A stretch of 64,000 bases of DNA from Bin5 sp965232575. Its GTDB lineage: Bacteria; Chloroflexota; Anaerolineae; Caldilineales; Caldilineaceae. The notes beneath the pieces are model-generated. The model did no database searches. It was not told the origin of the DNA and worked only from the letters and a program-made list of their open reading frames with translations. Made by a program: the position numbers and the translations under genes. The stretch spans positions 1,711,522 through 1,775,521 of the forward strand of contig CBDDPZ010000008.1 of the NCBI GenBank assembly GCA_965232575.1, given 5' to 3'. Positions 53,038-61,431 of the stretch are shown here, in pieces; within the stretch, counting starts at the first letter, position 1, and each line of letters starts with the position of its first letter.

Positions 53038-54243
53038 ATGAATTTTTCAATCGCTCTCGAACCGATGGCAAAGATCGCCCGCATCGGCGAGATAAACGGC
53101 TATGAAGCGGCCGGTGACGCGCCCCATGCCGAGCCCACCCGTCCCGATTGTTTCACTCCCGCGCCGCCCAAACCCACGCGGCGGGAACGCAATGCCGCCT
53201 CCCTGCGCCGCTCCATCTTCAACGTGGTGACCCCGCGCGGCCCCAAGCCGGTGCTGAGGACGATGATGACCACCGCATGCGAGCGTAACTGCTTCTACTG
53301 CCCTTTCCGCGCCGACCGCAGCAGCGCCGAACGCCTCACCCTGCAACCCGATGAATTGGCCGACGGCTTCCTGCGCATGCAGAAGGCAGGCTTTGTCGAC
53401 GGCCTCTTTCTCTCTTCCGGCATCATCGGCGGCGGGGTCAGAGCCCAGGACAAAATTATCGATACAGCCGAGATTCTGCGCAAGAAACGGAACTACCCCG
53501 GCTTCATCCATCTTAAAATCATGCCCGGCTCCGAGTATGAGCAGGTGCGCAGGTCCATGCAGTTGGCCGACCGGGTCTCGATCAACCTCGAGGGCGCCAC
53601 CCCAGGACGGCTGGCAAGCCTTGCGCCCCAAAAAGAGTTCTGGGACGATCTGATGCAGCGCCTTCTCTGGACCGAGCAGATCCGCAGCCGCGAACGGGTG
53701 CGCGCCTCCTCCGTCACCCAGTTTGTCGTCGGCGCCGTTGGCGACACCGACCTCGAATTGGTATCGTTGAGCGAGAAACTCTATCGGCAGGCCCGTTTGC
53801 GCCGCGTATACTACTCCTCCTTCTACCCCGTGCCCGACACCCCATTCGAAGACCTGCCGCCCGCCTCCCTGAAGCGGCAGCACCGCCTCTACCAGGCCAG
53901 CTTCCTGCTGCGCGACTACAACTGGGATACCGAGGACATCGGCTTTGGCGCTGACCAGAACCTCCGCCTCGACGTAGACCCCAAGCAGGCCTGGGCCGAC
54001 CTGCACCTGCGCGCCGCCCCCATCGAGCTCAACCGCGCCGACAGACCGACCCTTCTGCGCGTGCCCGGCATTGGCCCCAAGAGCGCCGACCACATCCTCC
54101 GCGCCCGCCGCCAGGGCAACCTCACCGACCTGCAACACTTGCGCGCCCTCGGCGTCCCCTCGCCGCAAAAGGCCGCCCCCTACGTACTCCTGGACGGCCG
54201 CCAACCCGTGCACCAGATGTCGCTGTTTCCAGTGCCCAGGTAA
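53038..54243 (+). CDS. Radical SAM protein with C-terminal helix-hairpin-helix, DNA repair/modification type
   Basis: 401 residues from the ATG at 53038, set by the promoter. The radical SAM cluster motif CERNCFYCPF lies near 81-90, followed by LFLSSGIIGGG, FIHLKIMPGSE and RVSINLEGAT, typical of the family annotated as putative DNA modification/repair radical SAM proteins. The C-terminal ELNRADRPTLLRVPGIGPKSADHIL (about 325-350) is a helix-hairpin-helix, implying nucleic-acid binding. The LexA box supports a DNA-damage role. The usual partner (DUF4130-type protein) is not adjacent. The substrate is unknown. Confidence 0.88.
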   Translation: MNFSIALEPMAKIARIGEINGYEAAGDAPHAEPTRPDCFTPAPPKPTRRERNAASLRRSIFNVVTPRGPKPVLRTMMTTACERNCFYCPFRADRSSAERLTLQPDELADGFLRMQKAGFVDGLFLSSGIIGGGVRAQDKIIDTAEILRKKRNYPGFIHLKIMPGSEYEQVRRSMQLADRVSINLEGATPGRLASLAPQKEFWDDLMQRLLWTEQIRSRERVRASSVTQFVVGAVGDTDLELVSLSEKLYRQARLRRVYYSSFYPVPDTPFEDLPPASLKRQHRLYQASFLLRDYNWDTEDIGFGADQNLRLDVDPKQAWADLHLRAAPIELNRADRPTLLRVPGIGPKSADHILRARRQGNLTDLQHLRALGVPSPQKAAPYVLLDGRQPVHQMSLFPVPR

Positions 54244-54460
54244 GACTCTCAACCTTATTGGGCAAGAGTCCCTCCTGCTGAAACCGGGAAACTTGGCTGC
54301 AGCTCTCTAAGTTGCCAATCAGGAAGGACAAGACGCTCAGCAGGTCGAAATAATGTCAGAAGAAGTGGTTTCAAGAGGCGACTAGAAACGGGTCGCAAGC
54401 GGGCAGACTCGGACAACTTCTCGCGTGATATTCGCAACAGACGACCAGGATTCGCTTCGA

Positions 54461-54502
54461 CCACGAAGCGTTTTCTTCGTGTAACTTTGTGTCATTTGTG
54501 GA
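54461..54502. repeat. Family H-like degenerate unit
   Basis: CCACGAAGCGTTTTCTTCGTG then TAACTTTGTGTCATTTGTGGA. No gene was seen in the 54244-54533 gap. Confidence 0.5.
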
Positions 54503-54533
54503 TTGACCAAGTGTTGATCCTGCAAATCACTCT

Positions 54534-55019
54534 TCAGTCATCTGCCTCCATTTCCTCACCTCTTCGCCCAAACCACAACCCAACCCCCAACATCACCGCC
54601 GCCAGCCAACTCCCCGGCCCGAACAACCCCGTCGCGCCCAGCAGCGCACCCACCGCCCAGGCCCCAGCAGCCGCCGAAGTCGACACCGCTCCTATCTCCA
54701 GTCCCCGCGTCGCCGCCCCCCAGGCCGCGCCGCTGCCCGCCCACAGGATCAATCCGATCGGCGCCTCTTCCGGGAAGAAACCGAGTGTAATCAGCGCCAG
54801 GATCACCACGCCAACCGCGCGCTGCCGCTCGCGCCGCGCGATGTCGACCCGCATCCGCCGCGCCAGCCACTCGGCGCCCAGCGTGACAACGCAGCCCAGC
54901 GCCGCGTTCAGCCACGGCGATCCGTGCCCCGTATGACTCAGAACGTTGGCCGGAATATAGATTAAACGAAAGAGAAGAAAGAAAGGAATGAACGCGGGGT
55001 GAACAATCTGCCGGCCCAT
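54534..55019 (-). CDS. Small polytopic membrane protein, function unknown
   Basis: 161 residues from the ATG at 55019, which overlaps the upstream stop as TGATG. Four or five hydrophobic stretches are visible: FIPFFLLFRLIYIPANVL, WLNAALGCVVTLGAEWLA, AVGVVILALITLGFFPEE, AAAGAWAVGALLGATG and WLAAVMLGVGLWFG. A positively charged loop (RRMRVDIARRERQRA) follows the second. No family was recognised. Coupled translation suggests coexpression with the dihydroorotate-dehydrogenase-like gene. Confidence 0.75.
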   Translation of the reverse strand: MGRQIVHPAFIPFFLLFRLIYIPANVLSHTGHGSPWLNAALGCVVTLGAEWLARRMRVDIARRERQRAVGVVILALITLGFFPEEAPIGLILWAGSGAAWGAATRGLEIGAVSTSAAAGAWAVGALLGATGLFGPGSWLAAVMLGVGLWFGRRGEEMEADD

Positions 55020-55849
55020 CAACCGTTTCCCAACCCGACCGCCAGCGCCACGGCCGCCCCCGGCTCCACCCACACCAGGCTGTCCAGCTGCAGCGCATCC
55101 GTGCCCGCCTGCAGGCAGTCGCGCGCCTGCTTCTGTGTATGTACGCCGCCGCAAGCGCTCAGCGAGCCGGGCAGGTCCAGCGCCTTCACCGCCAACAGCG
55201 CCGCCAGCATCATCGGAAAGACCCCCGGCCCGAACATCTCCCCGCTGACCATATGCCCGTCGGGTCGTACACCTGCGCCCGTCGGCGGGCTGCCCACCAC
55301 CACTCCAGCCGCGCCCGCGGCCACAGCCGCCGGCGCCAATGCTGCAGCTCGCGAAAGAGGGAGCTTCACCAACACCGGCAGGTCCGTCTCCAACAGCAAG
55401 ACCTCCAACAGCCGTCCGATCTCCCTTGCGCCGGCCTCCGGCTGGCACAGGAGCTCGAATCCTTCGATACCGTCCGCTGCGGAAAGCCGCCCCACCGTCT
55501 CCGCGGCCTCATCGCTTTCGCTGTCCGCCACCTGGGCAATGACCGGACAACCCATCCGCGGCCACAGCTGGCCGTACCGCCTAACCGCCGCGGACACGCT
55601 CCGGTTCTGCAACCCGACGCGGCGCACAAATCCGCCCACCGTCTCCGCCAGGCGCGGCGGTTGGCTGCCTCCTCGACTGTGCCGCGTGAACGGACCAACC
55701 ACCACCCCGCCGAACCGGCCCGTCTCCAACTCCCGGTGCCGAGCCTCGCCGTAGCCGATACTGCCGGCCGCCAGCATCACCGGGCCCTCGAGCTGCAGAC
55801 CAATTTTATGGCCCGGCGCCAGTTCGACAGCGCTCTCAGCCATCGCCAC
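55019..55849 (-). CDS. Dihydroorotate-dehydrogenase-like flavin barrel protein
   Basis: 276 residues. A TIM-barrel pattern resembling class 1 PyrD: VMLAAGSIGYGEARHREL at the start (cf. LASGTFGYG), GGVVVGPFTRHSRGGSQPPRL (cf. the TKT...PRxGNPxPR segment), FELLCQPE (cf. the NISCPN strand), PVLVKLPLS with the FMN-binding Lys, and LSACGGVHTQKQARDCLQAG with ALQLDSLVW. Several catalytic-site Asn residues of true PyrD are missing, so a different flavin enzyme or a diverged paralogue is possible. It overlaps the PLP enzyme gene by 14 nt. Confidence 0.75.
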   Translation of the reverse strand: MAMAESAVELAPGHKIGLQLEGPVMLAAGSIGYGEARHRELETGRFGGVVVGPFTRHSRGGSQPPRLAETVGGFVRRVGLQNRSVSAAVRRYGQLWPRMGCPVIAQVADSESDEAAETVGRLSAADGIEGFELLCQPEAGAREIGRLLEVLLLETDLPVLVKLPLSRAAALAPAAVAAGAAGVVVGSPPTGAGVRPDGHMVSGEMFGPGVFPMMLAALLAVKALDLPGSLSACGGVHTQKQARDCLQAGTDALQLDSLVWVEPGAAVALAVGLGNG

Positions 55850-56846
55850 CGCCCGGACCGATCAGCCCGACAAATGTGTCCACGCCGATGTTCGAGCCGC
55901 ACAGGATCAACCCCACCCGTTTCCCCGCCGCCCGCTCACGCAGTGGACCGAATAAGGCCGCGGTCGAGGCCGCGCACGCCGGCTCGACCGCCAGTTTCAT
56001 CTCGTGAAAAAGAAGCCGCATTGCCTCTATCATCTCTGCGTCGCTGACGAGCGCCACATCCTCCAGAAAATGGCGGCAAAGTCCGAAACTGTACGACTGC
56101 GTCGCCGGCGCGCCCAGGCTCGTGGCGATCGTCTCCACCCGCTCTATCGACTCCAGCGCCCCGCTGGCGAAGCTGCGGTGCATCGTGTCCGCCCCCTCCG
56201 GCTCCACACCGAAGACCGCGCAGTCCGGCTGCAGCTGTTTGACCGCCGCGCCGATGCCCGCGGCCAGGCCGCCTCCCCCCACCGGTACGATCAGCATATC
56301 CAGCGGCGGCGCATCCTCGCACACTTCCAGTCCCACCGTCGCCTGCCCAGTGATAATCGAGCGGCCGTCAAAAGGATGAACAAAGGCCCGCCCCTCTTCC
56401 TGCCGAATGCGCTCCACCTCGGCGAACCCCTCATATACGTCGGCCACCAGCGCCACCTCAGCTCCATAACTGCGCGCCTTCTCCACCCGGAACCGGGGCG
56501 CGGAGGACGGCATCACGACCTTGGCGCTGATACCGAAAATCTGGGCCGCGTACGCCACTGCGATCGCATGATTGCCCGCGCTCACCGCGGTCACACCCCG
56601 TTCCCGCGCCGCCTCGTCAAGGTGCAGTATGTCGTTCACCGCGCCGCGCGGCTTGAACGTACCCGTCCTCTGAAACAGCTCCAGCTTCAGCCACACCTCC
56701 GTGTCCGCTCCGAGGGCCTCCTTCACCTCCTTGCTCTGCCAGCGCCACACCGGAGTGCGCAAAATATAGGGATCGATGCGAGCGCGCGTCGCGTGAATCT
56801 CTTCGAGCGTAGGGATATCGAGGTCCGTCAAATCGTCACTGTTCAT
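55836..56846 (-). CDS. Threonine/serine dehydratase-like PLP enzyme
   Basis: 336 residues, without the C-terminal regulatory domain of long IlvA. It is a fold-type II PLP enzyme: the Schiff-base Lys in GTFKPRGAVNDI near 65, AVSAGNHAIAVAYAAQ (AGNHA loop), the phosphate loop VPVGGGGLAAGIG near 185 and a C-terminal ILCGSNIG. Likely activities are threonine or serine deamination to 2-oxobutyrate or pyruvate, or a serine/threonine racemase-like reaction; the sequence alone does not decide. It is first of a three-gene overlapping minus-strand operon. Confidence 0.88.
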   Translation of the reverse strand: MNSDDLTDLDIPTLEEIHATRARIDPYILRTPVWRWQSKEVKEALGADTEVWLKLELFQRTGTFKPRGAVNDILHLDEAARERGVTAVSAGNHAIAVAYAAQIFGISAKVVMPSSAPRFRVEKARSYGAEVALVADVYEGFAEVERIRQEEGRAFVHPFDGRSIITGQATVGLEVCEDAPPLDMLIVPVGGGGLAAGIGAAVKQLQPDCAVFGVEPEGADTMHRSFASGALESIERVETIATSLGAPATQSYSFGLCRHFLEDVALVSDAEMIEAMRLLFHEMKLAVEPACAASTAALFGPLRERAAGKRVGLILCGSNIGVDTFVGLIGPGGGDG

Positions 56847-56885
56847 GATATTTGCCTTGAAATGGGAATGTGTAAGTCAGGTACG

Positions 56886-56916
56886 GGCCGGGCGATATGA
56901 GGTGACGCGCCCGGCC
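56886..56916 (-). terminator. GC-rich hairpin downstream of hisB
   Basis: A 9-bp perfect stem GGCCGGGCG / CGCCCGGCC with a 13-nt loop lies 28 nt past the hisB stop on the minus strand. No T-run follows, so it is only a candidate terminator. Confidence 0.4.
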
Positions 56917-56944
56917 GGCGTGCGAGGAAAAAGTATTTCCGCGA

Positions 56945-57541
56945 TCATGCGCTCAGCGTCCCCTTTGTGCTTGGGACTCCGGTCCTCCGCTCATCCAGTC
57001 GCGTCGCCCCGTCCAGGGCCCGCGCCAGCGCCTTGAACAGCCCTTCCGCTTTGTGATGATCGTTGCGCCCGTACAGCACCGCCGCATGCAGGTTCATCCG
57101 CCCGTGAATCGCGATGCTCTCGAACAGATGAAACAGCAGATCCGTGCTCAGCTCCCCCAACTTGGGTGTCGCAAACTCCGCGTCGAAGACACAGTACGGC
57201 CGCCCGCTCAGGTCCACGACCACCCGCGCCAGCGTCTCATCCATCGGCACGTAAGCATGCCCCGTGCGCACGATGCCGCTGCGGTCGCCCAGCGCCTGGT
57301 CGATCGCCCGCCCCAGGCAGATGCACACGTCCTCAGCCGTGTGGTGCTCGTCGATCTGAAGATCGCCCCTCGCCTGCACCGTCAGGTCCAACAGCCCGTG
57401 TCCCGCCAAAAGCGTCAGCATATGGTCAAGAAACCCGATTCCGGTCTCTACCTCCGCCGCGCCGTTGCCATCCAGCGCCAGCTCCAGCACAATCTGCGTC
57501 TCTTTCGTCGTCCGTTCAATTCTTGCTTGTCGCATAAGCAT
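56945..57541 (-). CDS. hisB: Imidazoleglycerol-phosphate dehydratase HisB
   Basis: 198 residues. It dehydrates IGP to imidazole acetol phosphate, the step after HisHF. Manganese-binding motifs are visible: GIGFLDHMLTLLAGHG, DEHHTAEDVCICLG and GRNDHHKAEGLFKALARAL, the duplicated HHxxE pattern. It is the monofunctional form without a phosphatase domain. It stands 16 kb from the other his genes, on the opposite strand. Starts at 57541, 57535 and 57562 are all possible; none has a clear Shine-Dalgarno sequence. Confidence 0.96.
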   Translation of the reverse strand: MLMRQARIERTTKETQIVLELALDGNGAAEVETGIGFLDHMLTLLAGHGLLDLTVQARGDLQIDEHHTAEDVCICLGRAIDQALGDRSGIVRTGHAYVPMDETLARVVVDLSGRPYCVFDAEFATPKLGELSTDLLFHLFESIAIHGRMNLHAAVLYGRNDHHKAEGLFKALARALDGATRLDERRTGVPSTKGTLSA

Positions 57542-57788
57542 CCCGGCCTGTCTACGCTTCACTCAGTTTATCCCAGGGCCATTCACACAGGTTTCACTCT
57601 TTCCAGATCTCTCTACTCGCCTTCAGGCCGCCCCGCACGCCTGCGCCAATATAAGGTCAGGCCGTGACGAGCCAATTGTCCCATCCTTTCTTCAGCCGAG
57701 CAAACTTCACCCCCGTCCCCCCGTTCGTCATTCAACGCCCCGTCGACCCAATTCCCAAAAATCACGGTCCAGACTATCCCCTCTACGT

Positions 57789-57816
57789 TTGACATTTGCC
57801 GCATTCGGGCTACAAT
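57789..57816 (+). promoter_or_regulatory. Sigma-70-type promoter of the BadF/NAGK-type kinase gene
   Basis: TTGACA (57789-57794), a 16-bp spacer and TACAAT (57811-57816). The predicted start falls at about 57823, the first base of the GTG start codon, so this mRNA also appears leaderless. Confidence 0.75.
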
Positions 57817-57822
57817 TTCCCT

Positions 57823-58707
57823 GTGGTCTACTTTCTCGGAATCGATGGCGGCGCAACCAAAACACATATCGTTCTGTCCAACGGCGCCGGCCGTTTGGTA
57901 GGTGAAGGGCAGAGCGGCCCCTCCAACTATCATATCGTCGGTGTGGAACGGGCCGCCGCCAACCTGACCGAGGCGACTGCGCAGGCTCTTGCCGAATCTG
58001 ACGTTGTCCCCAATGAAGTGAAGGCCGCTTGCGCCGGCATGGCCGGCTTCGACGGCACATCCGATCAGAAGAATGTGCACAATATCCTGACCTCCATGCT
58101 CAAGGCGTGCGGCCTGAGTTGCCCGTGGCGTTCCCTGAACGACTCGGTCGTGGCTTGGGCAGGTGCCTTCCATGGCAACCCCGGCGCGCTCATTGCCGCC
58201 GGCAGCGGCTATGACATCGGCCGCCGCGGCCTACGCGCCGCACTGGCCGCTCTTGACGGCCGCGGCCCTGCTACCCATCTCTCTGAACATTTCCGCGCCC
58301 TCGCCGGCGACTCCCAGCAGGCGTGGGTCGGCTGGATCGCCGGACTCGATTCCGGTATCTCCCACGCCCACTACCAGCTGCGTTCCTTCGCCCCCTCCGT
58401 CATGCAGGCGGCCGCCTCCGGTGATGCCGTCGCACGCTCTATTCTGAATGAAGCCGGCGCAGCGCTTGCCGGCACAGCCGCTTCCGTCCTGCGCAAAGTC
58501 GGCTTGCTGACCGACCCCAAGGTCGCTACCGCCGGCGCCGTACTGGAACAACCGTCCTGCCTTCGCCAGGCCTTTCGCGCCGCACTCATCGCGCATCTGC
58601 CCGGCTGTCAAATCGTTCCCGCCCGCGCAGGCCCGGCCCATGGGGCAACCCTGCTGGCCCGCAATCCCGATCTCGTGCCGCAAGACGCGCTGCAGGCGCA
58701 CGGGTAG
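57823..58707 (+). CDS. BadF/BadG-type ATPase, N-acetylglucosamine-kinase-like
   Basis: 294 residues from the GTG at 57823. ASKHA-fold motifs are visible: phosphate-1 VYFLGIDGGATKTHIVLSNG, ACAGMAGFDG, LNDSVVAWAGAF (phosphate-2 Asp) and GALIAAGSGYDIGRRG. It is probably a sugar kinase acting on N-acetylglucosamine or a related amino sugar. The start was chosen because the upstream promoter puts transcription at the GTG; a longer frame starts inside the promoter. It is followed by an amidohydrolase and a sugar ABC importer on the same strand, which fits a carbohydrate-use locus. Confidence 0.85.
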   Translation: MVYFLGIDGGATKTHIVLSNGAGRLVGEGQSGPSNYHIVGVERAAANLTEATAQALAESDVVPNEVKAACAGMAGFDGTSDQKNVHNILTSMLKACGLSCPWRSLNDSVVAWAGAFHGNPGALIAAGSGYDIGRRGLRAALAALDGRGPATHLSEHFRALAGDSQQAWVGWIAGLDSGISHAHYQLRSFAPSVMQAAASGDAVARSILNEAGAALAGTAASVLRKVGLLTDPKVATAGAVLEQPSCLRQAFRAALIAHLPGCQIVPARAGPAHGATLLARNPDLVPQDALQAHG

Positions 58708-58800
58708 CCGGTTCTCCTGACCGCCTTCGTCCTGCCTCTGAAGGGCTGGCTCATGCCGCGAAGGCCAGGCAACCTGAGAAATCTAACCTGAGGAATTTCA

Positions 58801-59757
58801 ATGTATCAGGGCTTCGAAATCATCGACTTCCATGTACACTTTCCCACCCGCAAACCGTGGTTTCCCAACATGGGAAACACGATTCAGAAATACATCGACA
58901 AAGTGGGCGAGAAACGGGCGCGCACAGTGCAGGAGATGAGCCGGCCCTACGGGGAACACTGGCGCAAAATGTGGGGCTTTCCCAAACCGGAATCGCCCGA
59001 CGACCACCCGGGAGACAGGGAGCAGGCCCGCCGTTGGGCCGCGGAGCTGGACGAATATGGCGTGCGCGCCGTCGGATTCGTTACCGGCGGCGGCAATGAG
59101 CATCTGGCCGAAATCGTCAGCTGGCACTCCGACAAATTCATCGGATTCGCCCACCATAATCCCTTCGAGCCCGACGCCGTCGCCCAGCTGGAGCACGCCG
59201 TTACCGAGCTCGGGTTGCGCGGCTACAAACTGCTCGCCCCCATGATCGAACAGCCAATCGAAGATGAATCGATCTGGCCGGTCTGGGAAAAATGCGCCGA
59301 ACTGGATATTCCCGTACTCATCCATTTCGGCATTCAGGGCAGCGCCGGCGGGATCGCCTGGCATGAGAACATCAGCCCATTCAAGCTGCACAATATCGCC
59401 AAAGCCTTTCCCGACGTGACATTCGTGATCCCCCACTTCGGCTGTGCCTGGGAACGCGAAACCCTCCAACTCTGCTGGGCCTGCCCCAATGTCTGTGTTG
59501 ACACCAGCGGCAGCCTCCAGTGGATCCGCTGGGTCCCCGGCGACGTAACCGTCAAATATCTGTTCCGCAAATACTACGAGACCATCGGCCCCAGCCGTAT
59601 CATCTTTGGCACCGACAGCAGCTGGTTTCCCCGTGGCTTCACCCTGGAATACCTGCAAGACCAGATGCGAAGCTGTCTTGACCTGAACCTGCCGGCGCAG
59701 GACATTCAGAAAATCTTCGCCGGCAACGCCGCCCGCCTGCTCAAAATCGATCTGTAA
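58801..59757 (+). CDS. Amidohydrolase-2 family metal-dependent hydrolase
   Basis: 318 residues with a TIM-barrel metallohydrolase pattern: IIDFHVHFPTRKPW (HxH metal site) at the start, PVLIHFGIQG and VIPHFGCAWERE with further His ligands, and IIFGTDSSWFPRG with the catalytic Asp. The C-terminal IQKIFAGNAARLLKIDL is typical of ACMSD-like/amidohydrolase-2 proteins. Decarboxylation or lactone hydrolysis are possible activities. TGAGGAA lies 7 nt before the ATG. It lies between a sugar kinase and sugar importer genes, so a sugar-acid substrate is a reasonable guess. Confidence 0.87.
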   Translation: MYQGFEIIDFHVHFPTRKPWFPNMGNTIQKYIDKVGEKRARTVQEMSRPYGEHWRKMWGFPKPESPDDHPGDREQARRWAAELDEYGVRAVGFVTGGGNEHLAEIVSWHSDKFIGFAHHNPFEPDAVAQLEHAVTELGLRGYKLLAPMIEQPIEDESIWPVWEKCAELDIPVLIHFGIQGSAGGIAWHENISPFKLHNIAKAFPDVTFVIPHFGCAWERETLQLCWACPNVCVDTSGSLQWIRWVPGDVTVKYLFRKYYETIGPSRIIFGTDSSWFPRGFTLEYLQDQMRSCLDLNLPAQDIQKIFAGNAARLLKIDL

Positions 59758-59925
59758 AGAATAGGCCCGCGCATTAACACTTCAGTTGCTCTCTGTAGAT
59801 GACGAACCTCGACATCCCAGGAGATTTATCCGATTGTCAGACATCGCCAACCCGCGATCCACGACATCCGCAATGAGGTCCGGACAGAGGATTCTCTGTA
59901 CTTTACTCTAAGGAGGAATCCAACG

Positions 59926-61266
59926 ATGAAACGCTCCAAATTGTTCTTGCTGACAGGTGCCCTGCTGGCGGCCGCAATGCTCCTGGCCGCCTGCCCCGCC
60001 CCGGCTGCGCCCGCCGAAGAGGCGGCCCCGGAGGCCGCCGCCGCAGAAGCGGCCCCGGCCGATGAGGTCGTCGAAATCGAGTACTGGCAGTACAACTTTG
60101 CCGCCAGAGTCGATGCGATGAACCAGTTGATCGCCCAGTTCGAAGAGGCGAACCCGAATATCAAGGTCGTCCACAACGCCGACATCCCCTACGCCGAATT
60201 CCGTGACAAGATCGCCGCCAGTGTGCCCGCCGGCGTCGGCCCCGATGTCGCCACGCTTTTCTATGGCTGGCAGTCTGTCTGGATCGATTCAGGCTACCTG
60301 GTGCCCCTTCCCGAGGACGCCTTCCCGCCCGCAATGGTCTCTGAAAATTTCAGCCCCATGGTCCAGGCCAGCTTTGTCGAAGGTACGCTTTACACGCTTC
60401 CCACAGCCGTGCGCGCCCTGGCCCTCTTCTACAACAAAGACCTGATGGCGGAGGCCGGCCTCGATCCCGAAAGCCCGCCCGCGACGCTGGACGAGCTGGC
60501 TGATCAGGCTGTCGCCTGCACCCGGCGTGATGACGACGGCACGCTTGTCGTACAAGGCTTTGTCGCCGATCCCTCTGCCCAGGACCATCACTGGTTCCGC
60601 GAGGTTCTGGTACGTCAGTTCGGCGGCGTGCCCTACAGCGACGACTACAGCCAGGTCCGCTACAATGACGAGGCCGGCTTGCAGGCCTGGAACTATCTGC
60701 TCGCCTTCCACACCGAGCTCGCCACCGGCGATCGGGATCTGTTTGACGGCAGCACCAACGCCTTCGTCGGCGGCCATGTCTGCTTCCACGTCGACGGCTC
60801 CTTCCGCCTCGGCACCATCGCCAACAACAATCCCGACATGAATTTCGGCGTCACCGAGCTGCCCTCGCATAACGGTGTCAAGAGCACCTTCGGCTCATAC
60901 TGGACCCACGGCCTGACCAAGAAGGCCGCCGCCGATCAGGCGCGCTTCGACGCAGCTGTCAAATTCCTTCAGTTCATCACCAGCGCAGAAGCCGGCGCGC
61001 TGTGGGTCGAGATCGTCGGCGAACTGCCGGCCCAGCTCGAAGCCGGCAGCAATCCCGAACTCCTGGCAGATGAAAAACTCGGCGCTTTCGCAGCAGGGTT
61101 GGAATATTCTCACGCCACCTTCTTCGCCGATGAGAGCCAGCAGCGCCAGGCCATCATCGACTCCTTCGATATGGTGGTCCTGACCGACGAAGACCCCGCT
61201 ACCGCTTTGCAGATCGCGGCCGACACCGACCAGGAGGTCCTGGACGACTTCTGGTCCAGCCATTAA
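59926..61266 (+). CDS. ABC transporter extracellular sugar-binding lipoprotein
   Basis: 446 residues. The signal peptide ends in a lipobox (LLAAC, about residue 23), followed by an Ala/Pro/Glu-rich linker (PAPAAPAEEAAPEAAAAE). The family 1 solute-binding fold then begins: VEIEYWQYNFAARVDAMNQL, IAQFEEANPNIKVV, VGPDVATLFYGW and VRALALFYNKDLMAEAGLDP. It delivers a carbohydrate to the two permeases downstream. AAGGAGG lies 9 nt before the ATG. The ATPase is not in the window and is probably a shared MsmK/UgpC-type subunit elsewhere. Confidence 0.95.
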   Translation: MKRSKLFLLTGALLAAAMLLAACPAPAAPAEEAAPEAAAAEAAPADEVVEIEYWQYNFAARVDAMNQLIAQFEEANPNIKVVHNADIPYAEFRDKIAASVPAGVGPDVATLFYGWQSVWIDSGYLVPLPEDAFPPAMVSENFSPMVQASFVEGTLYTLPTAVRALALFYNKDLMAEAGLDPESPPATLDELADQAVACTRRDDDGTLVVQGFVADPSAQDHHWFREVLVRQFGGVPYSDDYSQVRYNDEAGLQAWNYLLAFHTELATGDRDLFDGSTNAFVGGHVCFHVDGSFRLGTIANNNPDMNFGVTELPSHNGVKSTFGSYWTHGLTKKAAADQARFDAAVKFLQFITSAEAGALWVEIVGELPAQLEAGSNPELLADEKLGAFAAGLEYSHATFFADESQQRQAIIDSFDMVVLTDEDPATALQIAADTDQEVLDDFWSSH

Positions 61267-61287
61267 ACCGAACATATCAGACGCGAA

Positions 61288-61323
61288 GCGAGAGGGTACC
61301 TGGCTGACAGGCTACCCTCTCGC
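61288..61323 (+). terminator. Intercistronic hairpin after the binding-protein gene
   Basis: An 11-bp perfect stem GCGAGAGGGTA / TACCCTCTCGC with a 14-nt loop. No long T-run follows. Such hairpins often stabilise the binding-protein mRNA or partly terminate transcription before the permease genes. Confidence 0.65.
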
Positions 61324-61431
61324 CTCGTCATTCTCTTTCCGGCGCTGTGCCGCCTGCCCCCTGGTCGTAACGTCGGACGGGCCAGGGCATCGGTCGCCTG
61401 AAACACGCAGAAATCACGATGGAATAGCTCC

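Noticed and set aside
53047..54252. A 401-codon minus-strand open frame
   Set aside because: Exact shadow of the radical SAM gene, which has cluster and HhH motifs and a promoter.
57613..58173. A 186-codon minus-strand open frame
   Set aside because: Antisense to the kinase gene and its promoter region, with no homology seen.
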